A stretch of 64,000 nucleotides of DNA from Chitinophagales bacterium. Lineage in GTDB: Bacteria; Bacteroidota; Bacteroidia; Chitinophagales; Saprospiraceae. The stretch covers positions 1 to 64,000 of the forward strand of contig JAFLBP010000021.1 in the NCBI GenBank assembly GCA_017303875.1, given 5' to 3'. This document shows, one piece after another, positions 31,757-41,248 of the stretch. Position numbers and translations under genes: made by a program. A model generated the notes under the pieces. That model was given only the letters and a program-made list of their open reading frames with translations. It ran no database searches and was not told the DNA's origin. Position 1 is the stretch's first letter. The number at the start of each line of letters is the position of its first letter.

Positions 31757-32293
31757 ATGTCAAACAGCAGTAACTTCATTTTTAAAGCCCTGTACATCGT
31801 TGCGTGGATCATCTTCGTTGGCCTGAGCATAGAAGCCGGCGGATTGATTGTCAACTTTGTATTCAGTGTGTACAAGCCCGAATTTGTGCCGTATTTATAT
31901 CAAAAGTTAGACTTAAGCGCCATGTACAGTCGCAGTCAGTGGGCCTTCTTCGGTATGTACACGTTTATACTGGCGATCGCGATGCTGAAAGCCTGGTTGT
32001 TTTATGTGGTCATTGAGCTTGTGGGCAAACTGGATCTTGCCAAGCCGTTCAGCTCTTTTGTTTCGAAGAAAATTATGCGCATCAGTATTCTGATTCTTGA
32101 CATCGGCGTTTTGAGCTTAGTGGCGCGGCAGTCGGCCAAAAACCTGCTGCACCACGGCTATGAAACCGATGAGTTGAACCGGTTTTGGGTAGACGGCGAG
32201 GCATATATTCTCATGGCCGCCGTGGTGTACATTATTGCGATTATTTTCAAAAAAGGAATTGAATTACAAAACGAAAACGACTTAACCATTTGA
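31757..32293 (+). CDS. DUF2975 integral membrane protein
   Basis: The 178-residue protein has four hydrophobic segments (near 9-32, 62-85, 105-122, 142-160) and the spacing of the DUF2975 family. These are inner-membrane proteins of unknown function nearly always paired with a small YozG-type regulator, as here (3 bp gap). A membrane-signal sensing role is inference. Confidence 0.85.
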   Translation: MSNSSNFIFKALYIVAWIIFVGLSIEAGGLIVNFVFSVYKPEFVPYLYQKLDLSAMYSRSQWAFFGMYTFILAIAMLKAWLFYVVIELVGKLDLAKPFSSFVSKKIMRISILILDIGVLSLVARQSAKNLLHHGYETDELNRFWVDGEAYILMAAVVYIIAIIFKKGIELQNENDLTI

Positions 32294-32296
32294 GCC

Positions 32297-32512
32297 ATGC
32301 CGATTGTAGTAAACCTTGATGTGATGATGGCCAAGCGCAAAATGTCGCTCAATGAGCTGTCGGAAAAAGTAGACCTGACGCTTTCCAACCTTTCCATTCT
32401 GAAAACCGGAAAAGCAAAGGCCATCCGTTTCAGTACCCTGGAAGCGATCTGCAAGGCGCTCAACTGCCAACCGGCCGATATTCTTGAATATGTTGAAGGG
32501 CCGGAGACGTAA
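32297..32512 (+). CDS. XRE/Cro-CI-type regulator (YozG-like)
   Basis: The 71-residue product is a single helix-turn-helix domain (MMAKRKMSLNELSEKVDLTL, SNLSILKTGKAKAIRFSTLE, AICKALNCQPADILEY). It is the usual partner of DUF2975 proteins and is probably autoregulatory. It is translated directly after the membrane protein. Confidence 0.92.
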   Translation: MPIVVNLDVMMAKRKMSLNELSEKVDLTLSNLSILKTGKAKAIRFSTLEAICKALNCQPADILEYVEGPET

Positions 32513-32604
32513 ATGCCGCGATACCCGAAGAAAAGAGGTGCTTGTGGCTTTACATTTTTCCTGTAATTAGCAAGAAATGATCGCGGGGCTTTGTGTTGAA
32601 GCGC

Positions 32605-34458
32605 TTACATCCCCGCTGCCTTTGCCCGATCTGCACTTGCTTCGCTTTGTTGTCCGGAGAGGCGGTAGGCTTCGCTGCGGTAGAGCAAAATTTGTTTTTG
32701 CTGCGGATTGATGCCCAGCGAACGCGTCGCATCTTCAATGCAGCCCCGGTAGTCTTTGGCGGTCAGGCGCACCCCGGCGCGGTTATTCAGGATGGCGAGG
32801 TTGTCGGGTTTGAGTGCCAGGGCTTTATCTATGCATTCCAGCGCGCGGCTGTAGTTTTTTTCGGCAAAATGCAGGATGGCCAGATCATTCCAGGTATCGG
32901 CCAATTGCGGGTCCAGGCGCACGGCTTCCTCGTAGTATTGGGTCGTCCGGGCATTTTGGCCCAGTGCTTTATGGCAATTGCCCATTTCCAGGGCTACCGC
33001 TGCCTTGGGTGGAAATTTTTTCGTATATTCCACATAAGCCGCCAGGGCTTCGGCAGGTTTATTGAGTTTTTGCAGGCAAATGGCGCGTATCTGGCTGCTG
33101 ACTTCGTTGTTGGGGTTCAACGCGTAGGCTTTCTCGAAATCGGCGAGCGCTTTGTCAAATTGTTTGTTCAAATAATAATCATAACCCCGGTACTGGTAGT
33201 TTTTCTCCTGAGGGTAGCGGGCGATAATTTGCGTCCAGAGGCTTTCGGAATTTTTCCAGACGGGTATTTGCTTTGTACTTGCCCAGGCAAATGCCAGCAC
33301 GCCCAAAGCCCCCGCGATTTGCAGGCCTTTTTTTAAATTTTCCTGTTTCACCCACCATTCTATGCCGCCAAACAGCAAAATAGAAAGACCGATATAACTC
33401 AAATAGGTATAGCGCTCCGCATACAGAGCAGAACCCACTTTTACGAATCCTAACACCAACAAAAGGTTCAGGAGGTAAAAGCCGAGGCCCAAAAAGAGCA
33501 GGCGTTTTTTGGCCATAAAAGCCCAGGCCGAAAGGCCGAGCAACAAGAGGGAAAAACCCAAGCCTAAGTAAAAACGTCCCTCCGGTGCAAAACCCGGATC
33601 AGGCGCCGGATGCAGGGCCGCCAGTCCCGTGGGCAGGAAAAATTTCAACACATATACGCTCAGGCCAAAACCCGCAAACAACATTTTTTCAAAACCTGTA
33701 AAATAGCCTTCCGCTACGGCGCCAACGGCCTCCTGATAGTGCAGCGTCTGGTACGCAAACCAGGCGCCAAGCAACAAAAAAGGCAATAATTTAAGCAAAA
33801 ATGCGGGCTTGAAGGCCGATTTCGGGTCTTCATACCATTCCAGTAACCATAAAACACCAGGCAAAATAATGGCCGCAGGCTTGGAAAGGCAGGCCAGTAT
33901 ATACAGCAAAAGCAAGGCGCCCCAGGCGCCCCATTGCCGCGCGCCGGCTTGCAAACGAGCCCAGGGGTACAACACCAGGGCTGCGAGGAAAAAGAAACTG
34001 TACAACACGTCTTTCCGCCCGGAAACCCAGGCCACCGACTCCACGTGCATCGGATGTACGGCAAATACCGCTGCTACCAGAACCGCCGTTACCGGCCCGA
34101 AACGCAGGTGCCGAACAAAAAAGAAAACCAGCAGTACATTGAGCAGGTGCAAAAGCAGGTTCGTGCGGTGATAGGGCACAGGGTCAATGCCACCGGATTT
34201 CAGGGACTTATGATCGAAAGCCAGCGACCACATCGTGAGCGGATGGAAGTTGCCAGCCACTTCTTTTGTTGCCAGGACATCGAGGTTTTTACTATTCCAG
34301 GCGATGTGTTCATTGGCTGTTACGTACACATTATCATCCCAGTTGGTAAAGCCATTGCTCAGGGAGGGCCAATAGGTAAAAATGCTGAGTAGCAGCACCG
34401 CCGCCAATAAAATCAGCGCGCTATTGGCGGCAGAACTTGTTACTTGTGGCTTACTCAT
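32605..34458 (-). CDS. TMTC-like membrane glycosyltransferase with TPR domain
   Basis: The 617-residue protein has about ten membrane helices (1-390) with an early NGFTNWDDNVYVTANEHIAW, the acidic loop of GT-C enzymes, and HPMHVESVAWVSGRKDVLYS. At least five TPRs follow (420-610; ADFEKAYALNPNNEVSSQIR, YYEEAVRLDPQLADTWNDLA, ALECIDKALALKPDNLAILN). The architecture matches TMTC O-mannosyltransferases and related bacterial proteins, which use lipid-linked sugars in the membrane. Substrate unknown. It is monocistronic. Confidence 0.82.
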   Translation of the reverse strand: MSKPQVTSSAANSALILLAAVLLLSIFTYWPSLSNGFTNWDDNVYVTANEHIAWNSKNLDVLATKEVAGNFHPLTMWSLAFDHKSLKSGGIDPVPYHRTNLLLHLLNVLLVFFFVRHLRFGPVTAVLVAAVFAVHPMHVESVAWVSGRKDVLYSFFFLAALVLYPWARLQAGARQWGAWGALLLLYILACLSKPAAIILPGVLWLLEWYEDPKSAFKPAFLLKLLPFLLLGAWFAYQTLHYQEAVGAVAEGYFTGFEKMLFAGFGLSVYVLKFFLPTGLAALHPAPDPGFAPEGRFYLGLGFSLLLLGLSAWAFMAKKRLLFLGLGFYLLNLLLVLGFVKVGSALYAERYTYLSYIGLSILLFGGIEWWVKQENLKKGLQIAGALGVLAFAWASTKQIPVWKNSESLWTQIIARYPQEKNYQYRGYDYYLNKQFDKALADFEKAYALNPNNEVSSQIRAICLQKLNKPAEALAAYVEYTKKFPPKAAVALEMGNCHKALGQNARTTQYYEEAVRLDPQLADTWNDLAILHFAEKNYSRALECIDKALALKPDNLAILNNRAGVRLTAKDYRGCIEDATRSLGINPQQKQILLYRSEAYRLSGQQSEASADRAKAAGM

Positions 34459-34520
34459 GGCGGGAATATTGATGGTGTTTTGTTTTTCAAGCGGCTAAGT
34501 TACTGCACTGCATAAAAAAA

Positions 34521-34557
34521 GCGCGCTTGTATGGTGAAAAACACGATACAAGCGCGC
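34521..34557 (-). terminator. Intrinsic terminator of the choice-of-anchor B gene
   Basis: GCGCGCTTGTAT (34521-34532) pairs with ATACAAGCGCGC (34546-34557). On the minus strand it is followed by TTTTTTTATG. It lies 30 bp past the stop of the gene at 34587. Confidence 0.85.
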
Positions 34558-34586
34558 CGGTCATAAGCGCCGGGAATGGCGATTAC

Positions 34587-36947
34587 TTACAACTTCACAA
34601 TTTTTTCCATACGACCTTGTTGTACCTGTACGAAATACACGCCGGCTGGCAAGTCGGAGCCAAATTGCAGACTGCCGCTCAGGGTTTGCTGCAATACGGT
34701 TTTGCCGTAGGCATCCAATACCCGCACTTGCGCATTGGCGGGCAGATTATTGCCGGGCAGCAGCGTAAATGCCGATGCCGAAGGGTTCGGGACAATACTG
34801 AACTGAAGCACTGCATCCAGATCATCCGTGCCGGAAATCAGGCCAATGGGTGTAACAGAAAAAATATCCACACCGGCTTCTACGAGGTGGCCGGGATCAT
34901 TGTCGGCTGCCCGGAAAAGCACCTGTACATTGTCGGTGAGCGTTATCAGATCGGCCAGCATAATCGGCCCTGCACTGCGCCAGGCACTTTCAGAAGTATT
35001 TACCGTCAGGATGTTTTTGCTTTCAATACCGTTTGTCACCAATACTTCAAACTGATCGTTGGGAGTGCTGCCTTGTGCGCCGCCATTGTTGAAGAACCAG
35101 TATTTGAAACGCAGCTCGGCATTGGTGTAGCTGGCGAGCTTCATAGCCGGGGTGCTGAGCGTAACCGAGCCATTGTCCACATCACTTTGGCTGGCGTTTC
35201 CGGCGTTGCCGGTTACATAGCAGAGGTTGTTGCTGTCGCCGTCGGCATCTGCGTTCGGATTGGAATAGAGGTTTTCATAAGTGGTGCCGTTGGGTACTGC
35301 GCGCACCCATTGTCCGGTAGCGGCAGCCGATTGGGCCGACCAGCCCAGGTCCAGTGCGAAATCATCGTAGTAGCCGCGTTGCAGGGCAATGGTCACATTG
35401 GCGTTGGCATTTACCACCAACTCTCCGCTGGCAACATAGCCCCAGATGCCTGCAATGACTTTGTACTGGCCACTGTAAATATTATTGAGCGCAAACTGAC
35501 CGCTGGCATCACCGGCTATGTTGTAGTTGCCGTTCGGGCCTTGGATCGACAGTCCGGCGTTCGGAATTGGCTGGCCGGTAGCGGCGTCAACGATATTGCC
35601 ATTCAGGTTGTATAGGGCAAGCGGTTTGAGCAACACATTCAGCAGGGTCAGCTCGCCGTTTTGCAGAACGGCACTCAGTGTTTTGGACTCGTATCCTGCC
35701 AGGCTAAATGTCACGTCGTAAGCGCCGGCATCTACGAGGCCGGTTTTGAATTGTCCCAACACATTGCTGCTGGTATTGGCTTTGGCGGGCGCCAGTGCAA
35801 TATTAACGTTCACATTGTTGAGCAAAGCGCCGGTATTTTCATCGCGTACGGTGCCTTCAAGGAAACAGGCGCGCACATAGTTGGGCGTCAGGATAAACAG
35901 CTCTGCCGGTTCAATATTGCTGGCAATAATGGTGCCGGAGGGGAAAAAAGGATAGGTTCCCCAGCAACCGTCGAAGCCCGGGCCGGTACCAGCCCAAGTA
36001 TCGTACCAGGCGGTTTCTACAATATTTCCGGGGCGGCTCACATCAGTGATCACCACGCCATCGGTATACCAGGAGGTGATGGCAAATTCGCCGAGCACAT
36101 GTGTGTTGTGGCCGATGGAGCCGCTGCCCGGCGTCGGGGTGTAGCGGTCGAGTTCTTTGGGGTCGTCCGGATTGCTCACATCATAGGAGGTGAGGAAGGA
36201 CGGGCCGGTTTCATCGGTGGTAAGCACGTGCTTGCGGTCTTTCAGAATCCAGGTGTTGTGGGTAAATGCCGCCGGGGTTTTAACGGCTCCGAGCAACACC
36301 GGGTTGGTTTTGTTGCGTACATCAACGATACTCATATAACCCGCCGAAATATGTGCGGCATAGAGGGTATCGTTATCGGCAAAACCATCGTGTACATAAG
36401 CGCCAAGCGGGAAGGTATACTGTCCGGCATAAACCGGGTTGTAGGGGTCTGCGTTGAGGTCGCAAATCACCGCAGCACCTTGAAAAAGATTGGTGCCATA
36501 GAGGTACAAGTACCCTTTAGTGGTGTCGATGTGCAGGGCGTGAATGGTGTTGAGCTGATTGGCAATGGCACCGTCGCCCCGATAATTGTGGTAGGTCAGG
36601 TTGGCAGAGGGCAGGCCGTTGAGGTCGACGATCTGCACGCCCTGGCCGCCTTCCGAGGTCACGTAGGCGTAATTTTTATAGGTTTTGATTTCCTTCCAGA
36701 GGTTGTCGGGGCCAGGCAGCTGTACAATTTGTGCCGGCTGATCCGGGTTGGTGATGTCCACAATAATCAGCCCTTTAGAGCCGCCGACAAGGGCGTATTC
36801 GCGGCCATCGGACGATGCCCAGCCACAAACATTGGCGAGGGTTTGGCCCGGAAATTCCAGTTTTGAGCGAAATTGGAAATGGTGGTTTTGGGCAAAAGTT
36901 GCACTGCCTGCAAATAATGCAAGCAAAAGAAGGAGTAGTTTTTTCAT
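34587..36947 (-). CDS. Secreted choice-of-anchor B protein with T9SS sorting domain
   Basis: The 786-residue product (from MKKLLLLLLALFAGSATFAQ) has LVIVD-type propeller repeats in the first 350 residues (GLIIVDITNPDQPAQIVQLP, GVQIVDLNGLPSAN, MSIVDVRNKTNPVLLGAVKT, GVVITDVSRPGNIVETAWYD). Two carboxypeptidase-regulatory-like beta domains follow (360-530), then a jelly-roll-like domain (530-700), and a T9SS type A domain (FSIVPNPSASAFTLLPGNN ... VYFVQVQQGRMEKIVKL). It should be displayed on the surface. The in-frame extension upstream of the ATG at 36947 is not protein-like. Confidence 0.9.
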   Translation of the reverse strand: MKKLLLLLLALFAGSATFAQNHHFQFRSKLEFPGQTLANVCGWASSDGREYALVGGSKGLIIVDITNPDQPAQIVQLPGPDNLWKEIKTYKNYAYVTSEGGQGVQIVDLNGLPSANLTYHNYRGDGAIANQLNTIHALHIDTTKGYLYLYGTNLFQGAAVICDLNADPYNPVYAGQYTFPLGAYVHDGFADNDTLYAAHISAGYMSIVDVRNKTNPVLLGAVKTPAAFTHNTWILKDRKHVLTTDETGPSFLTSYDVSNPDDPKELDRYTPTPGSGSIGHNTHVLGEFAITSWYTDGVVITDVSRPGNIVETAWYDTWAGTGPGFDGCWGTYPFFPSGTIIASNIEPAELFILTPNYVRACFLEGTVRDENTGALLNNVNVNIALAPAKANTSSNVLGQFKTGLVDAGAYDVTFSLAGYESKTLSAVLQNGELTLLNVLLKPLALYNLNGNIVDAATGQPIPNAGLSIQGPNGNYNIAGDASGQFALNNIYSGQYKVIAGIWGYVASGELVVNANANVTIALQRGYYDDFALDLGWSAQSAAATGQWVRAVPNGTTYENLYSNPNADADGDSNNLCYVTGNAGNASQSDVDNGSVTLSTPAMKLASYTNAELRFKYWFFNNGGAQGSTPNDQFEVLVTNGIESKNILTVNTSESAWRSAGPIMLADLITLTDNVQVLFRAADNDPGHLVEAGVDIFSVTPIGLISGTDDLDAVLQFSIVPNPSASAFTLLPGNNLPANAQVRVLDAYGKTVLQQTLSGSLQFGSDLPAGVYFVQVQQGRMEKIVKL

Positions 36948-37022
36948 TGAAACCAAGTTGTCGATAATAAAAGGCGGCCTGATTACATCCGTTGCATGAT
37001 GACCGGAAAAATCCAGGGGGCG

Positions 37023-37050
37023 CAAAGCTACGCAGCCCCGGCGAATCAAA
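37023..37050 (-). promoter_or_regulatory. Promoter of the choice-of-anchor B gene
   Basis: Minus strand TTTG (37050-37047), 16-base spacer, TAGCTTTG (37030-37023). Leader about 70 nt. Confidence 0.5.
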
Positions 37051-37107
37051 ATGTTTAATTAAAAGTATAGCTACTGTGGGACAATTGAGGGGAGTGCAAG
37101 CAGGCGT

Positions 37108-37701
37108 TTACACCTCATAAGTGGCCACCAAACCTTTCAGGGCCAGCAGGTATTCCTGTTTGGCTGGTTCGCGGCGGCGGATATTCGTTTGCGTATGAAA
37201 ACGGTGGGCGGAGAGGAAACTCACTTGCAGGCGGTTCCAGGCTTGCTCATTATCAATCAGGTGGTAAGCGTGCAGCTCGTGGAACAAGGTTTCGCCAATT
37301 TTGAAAAAATCAGGGCGGCCGAGGTAATCGAGATCGGCGTCGCAAATGATTTCTTCAAGCAGGCTTTTGGGCGACTGTGGAATTTTGGTGGCCATAATCA
37401 TGCCGCAGATCGTTTCAATATCCGTATCAGAATAGCCGTACAGCGGCAACTGATCCTGCACAATCCGGCAGCCTTCCAGCTCATGCCCGGCGTGTTTGTC
37501 TTTTACAAAACCACAGTCGTGGTACAGCGCGGCAGTCTTTACCAGCACCGTATCATGCGCGCCGACACCCTCGCTTTCGCAAAGTTCAACGGACATAGCC
37601 AGCACGTCCAGGGTATGGTGCAGACCATGGTAGGCCAAATGCCCGGACAACTCTCTGGACATTCGGTCAAGGATGTATTGCTTGGCGCCGCGATAATTCA
37701 T
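37108..37701 (-). CDS. HD-domain phosphohydrolase
   Basis: The 197-residue product carries HD-superfamily metal ligands in order: AYHGLHHTLDVL (His), ALYHDCGFV (His-Asp), HELEGCRIV, and ICDADLDYLG (Asp). These enzymes hydrolyse nucleotides or cyclic nucleotides; related proteins are annotated as HD-type phosphodiesterases. No partner gene gives the substrate. No TM or signal; cytosolic. Confidence 0.85.
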   Translation of the reverse strand: MNYRGAKQYILDRMSRELSGHLAYHGLHHTLDVLAMSVELCESEGVGAHDTVLVKTAALYHDCGFVKDKHAGHELEGCRIVQDQLPLYGYSDTDIETICGMIMATKIPQSPKSLLEEIICDADLDYLGRPDFFKIGETLFHELHAYHLIDNEQAWNRLQVSFLSAHRFHTQTNIRRREPAKQEYLLALKGLVATYEV

Positions 37702-37839
37702 ACGGGTCGGAATCTGGTCTGCCTGCTGTAGTGTTCAACTTGATTTAGACGACAGGCCGCGTAAAAATGCGGGTTTTCTGTCAATGCAACAAGATGCTAC
37801 ACAAAATTTAAAAAATTTATACCAATTTTATGCCTGCCT

Positions 37840-37875
37840 GCTCAAAAAAATCTGCCGGGATTGATACTTTTGAGC
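37840..37875. repeat. Inverted repeat GCTCAAAA...TTTTGAGC
   Basis: Eight-base perfect arms (37840-37847 and 37868-37875) enclose 20 bases. The right arm overlaps TACTTTTG (37865-37872), which fits TAnnTTTG on the plus strand upstream of the DUF937 gene, so it could be an operator or a leader stem. Confidence 0.4.
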
Positions 37876-37986
37876 AAGTTTTCGTCTAACGACGGCTATT
37901 AACAACACAAACGCCGTACCAATGCGTTTGCGTGTGTGCGGCAACTGAATTGAAAAATTTTTTCTTCACCTCATTTTTTTGTTACT

Positions 37987-38613
37987 ATGAATATCATGGA
38001 TATCCTGCAAGGCCAACTCTCCGATGACGTTATCGGTCAGCTGAGCCAGGAAATTGGCGCCGAGCCGCAACAAACGGCAAGCGCTGCCAACGGTATCTTC
38101 TCCAGCCTCCTCGGCGGTCTCGCCAACAACATCTCTCAGGAAGGTGGTTTGCAATCGCTGGCCGGCGCCCTTGACCGCGACCACGACGGCAGCATTCTCG
38201 ACGACCTCGCCGGTATGGTTGGCGGCATGATGACGGGTAACGCACAAGGCCGCAACACCGACGGCATGGGTATTCTCGGCCATATCCTCGGCGATCAGCA
38301 GGAAAGCACGGCACAACAGGTGAGCGAATCTTCCGGCCTTTCCATGGGTCAGGTGATGAAGCTCCTCCCGGTGCTGGCGCCCATCCTCATGAACGTATTG
38401 GGCAAAGCCAAAAGCCAGGGCGGTCTCGATCTCGGCAGCCTCGCCGGCATCATCCTCGGCGGCGCACAACAGCAGCAACAAGGCGGTGGCGGCATGGGCG
38501 ATCTGCTCGGCTCCGTACTGGGCAGCGTACTCGGTGGCGGCCAGCAACAGCCCCAACAGGGTGGCGGCCTTGATCTGGGTGGTCTCCTGGGCGGCATTTT
38601 CGGTCGCCGCTAA
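37987..38613 (+). CDS. DUF937 (YidB-like) protein
   Basis: The 208-residue product is rich in Gly, Gln and Leu with helical DUF937 blocks (MDILQGQLSDDVIGQLSQEI, LGGLANNISQEGGLQSLAGA, LSMGQVMKLLPVLAPILMNV). Glycine-glutamine linkers lead to an amphipathic LGSVLGSVLGGG tail. The family is of unknown function. It has no signal peptide. A terminator follows 40 bp later. Confidence 0.9.
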   Translation: MNIMDILQGQLSDDVIGQLSQEIGAEPQQTASAANGIFSSLLGGLANNISQEGGLQSLAGALDRDHDGSILDDLAGMVGGMMTGNAQGRNTDGMGILGHILGDQQESTAQQVSESSGLSMGQVMKLLPVLAPILMNVLGKAKSQGGLDLGSLAGIILGGAQQQQQGGGGMGDLLGSVLGSVLGGGQQQPQQGGGLDLGGLLGGIFGRR

Positions 38614-38653
38614 TTTTTTGCCGACGGCAAATTTATCGTAATTCAATAGGTGC

Positions 38654-38692
38654 AGTGTCGGGGTAGCAACAGTTGCCCCGACACTCTGTTTT
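38654..38692 (+). terminator. Intrinsic terminator after the DUF937 gene
   Basis: AGTGTCGGGG (38654-38663) pairs with CCCCGACACT (38676-38685), with an inner GCAAC/GTTGC stem, followed by CTGTTTTT. Confidence 0.85.
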
Positions 38693-38700
38693 TAAGCATT

Positions 38701-39597
38701 ATGCAAAAACATATCCTGCTTCTAAGCCTGCTGCTGTGCAGCGTTTTTAATGCCCGCGCGCAGGCACTTCCGGCCAATAACATGCTCCTGTTTTCGCTCC
38801 AGAAAAGCGCCGACAGCCTCTGGCGGCCCCAGTCGCCCCGCTTCCTGACGGGCTTCAACAAACAAGGCTACAATAACCAGCCGGCCTTTGTATCCGCCTC
38901 CGAGTTTTATTGCACCGTGCAACAGGCCGACCGCGACACCACGCAAACCGACCTGTTTGCTTTTAACCTCGACCTGCTGAGCAAAACGCAGCTTACCGCC
39001 ACCACTACTTCCGAATATTCGCCCGGACTAATGCCCGGCGGCAAACGCTTTTGCGCCGTGCGCGTAGAGGTCGACGGCAGCCAGCGGCTCTGGTCTTTTC
39101 CCGTGGATCGAAGCGACAACGGACGCGCCGAGTTTCCGGATATTCGCGCCGTAGGTTATTATTGCTGGTTAAATGACACCCTCAGCGCCTTGTTTATTGT
39201 TGGAAATGCCGACAATGAACATGTGCTTTACACCGCCGGTTTGCGCGGGCAAAAACTCCAGCGCGTCAGTGGCAATCCCGGCCGCTGCCTGCAACGATTG
39301 CCCAAAAACAAACTGGCTTTTGTCCATAAACTCACCGACCAAACCTGGCTGCTTAAAAGTTATGACCCGCAAACCCGGCTCAGCGAAACGCTCGTGCGTA
39401 TGCCCGAGGGCACTGAAGATTTTGTGGTGTTGCCCGATGGCAGTTTTCTCTGCGGCAGCGGCGCCAAACTCTTTCAGTTTAAACCCGGCCTGGTGCCCGA
39501 GTGGCGCGAGGTAGCGGATTTGAGCCGTTTTAAGGTGCAAAATATCAGTAGGCTGGCATTTGGCGGGCGACAACAATTACTGGTGGTTTTCAGGTAA
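38701..39597 (+). CDS. Periplasmic TolB-like (WD40-like) protein
   Basis: The 298-residue product (from MQKHILLLSLLLCSVFNARA) has a signal peptide and repeated propeller-type blades (QPAFVSASEFYCTVQQADRD, SPGLMPGGKRFCAVRVEVDG, DFVVLPDGSFLCGSGAKLFQ). This resembles TolB C-terminal propellers seen in Bacteroidota. Role unknown. It precedes the alpha/beta hydrolase gene by 52 bp and may share its transcript. Confidence 0.75.
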   Translation: MQKHILLLSLLLCSVFNARAQALPANNMLLFSLQKSADSLWRPQSPRFLTGFNKQGYNNQPAFVSASEFYCTVQQADRDTTQTDLFAFNLDLLSKTQLTATTTSEYSPGLMPGGKRFCAVRVEVDGSQRLWSFPVDRSDNGRAEFPDIRAVGYYCWLNDTLSALFIVGNADNEHVLYTAGLRGQKLQRVSGNPGRCLQRLPKNKLAFVHKLTDQTWLLKSYDPQTRLSETLVRMPEGTEDFVVLPDGSFLCGSGAKLFQFKPGLVPEWREVADLSRFKVQNISRLAFGGRQQLLVVFR

Positions 39598-39649
39598 AAC
39601 AGTGTGCCTTCCGAGCAGCCTTTTTAACAATCTTCTATCCCTGAACGAT

Positions 39650-40528
39650 ATGAAAAAACGTCGAAAAAACTTCTTTTTTATATTAGGCGGCATCTTGCTG
39701 GTGTGGGTGCTTGCCATGCAGGGCGGCGCGTTCAAAATGCGTACCGATGATGCAGCTTTGATTGCTCGCTTGCAAAAACGTGTGCCTGATATAAAGGCGC
39801 GCATTGAAGACATACCGTATGCGGCCGGCAAAACAGCACACGGGATTGTAATGTCGGGCGCCGACAGCCTGCCATTAGTACTAATGGTGCATGGTTCGCC
39901 GGGTTCGCTGGATGCTTATCTGGATTATTTGTCGGATCCGGTATTGCTGAAAAATGCCCGGATGGCGGCATTTGATCGTCCGGGTTTCGGGTTTACTCAA
40001 TTTGGGGAGCCGGAAATCAGCCTGGAAAAGCAGGCGGCGGTACTCAAAGCGCTTGTTGATCGCCTTTCGCCTGGCCGCAAAGTGATTTTGGTCGGGCATT
40101 CCATGGGGGCGCCGGTGATTGCGCGTTTTGCGATGGATTATCCGGAGCAGGCGGGCGCCTTGTTATTGGTTGGCGGTTCCATTGATCCGGATATGGAGGA
40201 ACATCCCTGGTGGCAGCGCGCGGTGGATGTGCCGCCGCTGCGCTGGTTTATCCCGATTAGTTTTTGGGCGAGTAATCGGGAGATCAAATACTTAGAGCAG
40301 GAATTGCGCACGATGCTGCCGCGCTGGGCGGAAGTGAGATGCCCGGTCATTATGTTTCACGCCACCGACGATCGTCTTGTGCCGTTTGGCAATGTGGCGT
40401 TTGCGGAGCGGGTTTTGGCGCATAATCCGAATTTCAGGAAAGAAATTATGGACCACGGCGATCATTTCATCGTGTGGTCGGAACCGGCAAAAATGCAGGC
40501 TTTGATCCTGGAATTGTTAAAAGATTAA
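39650..40528 (+). CDS. Alpha/beta hydrolase with N-terminal membrane anchor
   Basis: The 292-residue product has an N-terminal anchor (FFFILGGILLVWVLAMQG), the oxyanion motif VLMVHGSPGS, the nucleophile elbow GHSMG, the acid loop HATDDRLVPF and a final histidine in MDHGDHFI. Substrate unknown. The ATG at 39650 is chosen because the longer frame overlaps the previous gene. Its stop overlaps by 4 bp the stop region of the convergent TlpA-like gene. Confidence 0.88.
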   Translation: MKKRRKNFFFILGGILLVWVLAMQGGAFKMRTDDAALIARLQKRVPDIKARIEDIPYAAGKTAHGIVMSGADSLPLVLMVHGSPGSLDAYLDYLSDPVLLKNARMAAFDRPGFGFTQFGEPEISLEKQAAVLKALVDRLSPGRKVILVGHSMGAPVIARFAMDYPEQAGALLLVGGSIDPDMEEHPWWQRAVDVPPLRWFIPISFWASNREIKYLEQELRTMLPRWAEVRCPVIMFHATDDRLVPFGNVAFAERVLAHNPNFRKEIMDHGDHFIVWSEPAKMQALILELLKD

Positions 40529-41067
40529 GGCGTATTTGCGGCCTTTTTTACGGCTTCAAACAGCGCGTGTTCATCGCCGGGTTTGTAGCCTTTGTGGTGG
40601 CGGACGAGTTTTCCGTTTTTATCGAACAAAAAAACCTGTGGCAGGCCGTTTAGTTCGCCCGGCATGATGGCCCTGAAGTAGCGGGTGCGATCCCAGTATA
40701 CCGGGAAAGGCCAGCCGCCGTCGTTCATAAGCGTGGCGATTTGCCGGAAGCGGTTGGCAAAGTCCATGGAGATGGCAAAGAGTTCAAAGTCGACTTCTTT
40801 TTTCCACCCGGGGTATTCCCGCGTGTAGGCGGCCAACTCTTCCCGGCAGGGCGGGCAGGTGGTCAGCCAGAAAGCAATAACGACCGGTTTGCCGGCGGGA
40901 AATATTTTTTTGGAATGTTTTTCGGCTGAACTGTCGGGTTTGGCGAGTTTCACATCAAAGGGAAAAGCAACCTGGGGTTGCGGAATTTTGGCTGTTTGAG
41001 CGGTTTGCGCTAAGGAAAAAACGCCTCCAAAAAGCAAAAACAATAAAGTGTGGACAGTGGATTTCAT
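40525..41067 (-). CDS. TlpA-family thiol-disulfide protein
   Basis: The 180-residue product has a signal peptide (LLFLLFGGVFSLAQ) and a thioredoxin-like fold with active site CPPC in FWLTTCPPCREELAAY and the cis-proline loop LNGLPQVFLFDKNG. It should reduce or shuffle disulfides in the periplasm, for example in cytochrome c maturation. Confidence 0.9.
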   Translation of the reverse strand: MKSTVHTLLFLLFGGVFSLAQTAQTAKIPQPQVAFPFDVKLAKPDSSAEKHSKKIFPAGKPVVIAFWLTTCPPCREELAAYTREYPGWKKEVDFELFAISMDFANRFRQIATLMNDGGWPFPVYWDRTRYFRAIMPGELNGLPQVFLFDKNGKLVRHHKGYKPGDEHALFEAVKKAANTP

Positions 41068-41248
41068 AAGCAGTGGAAATAATGCCGCGAAAGTAGGAGG
41101 AAGCCGAATTTTAATGTGTTAATGTTTGGTGACTAATTTCCAAATGGCGCGTATTATAGTTGCCGTAAGATTTTAATGGTTTTTTAACAGATATTCCGCC
41201 TTTTATTCGTGTCTTTGCGGAAGCATTTGACGATTAAACCATTGGACT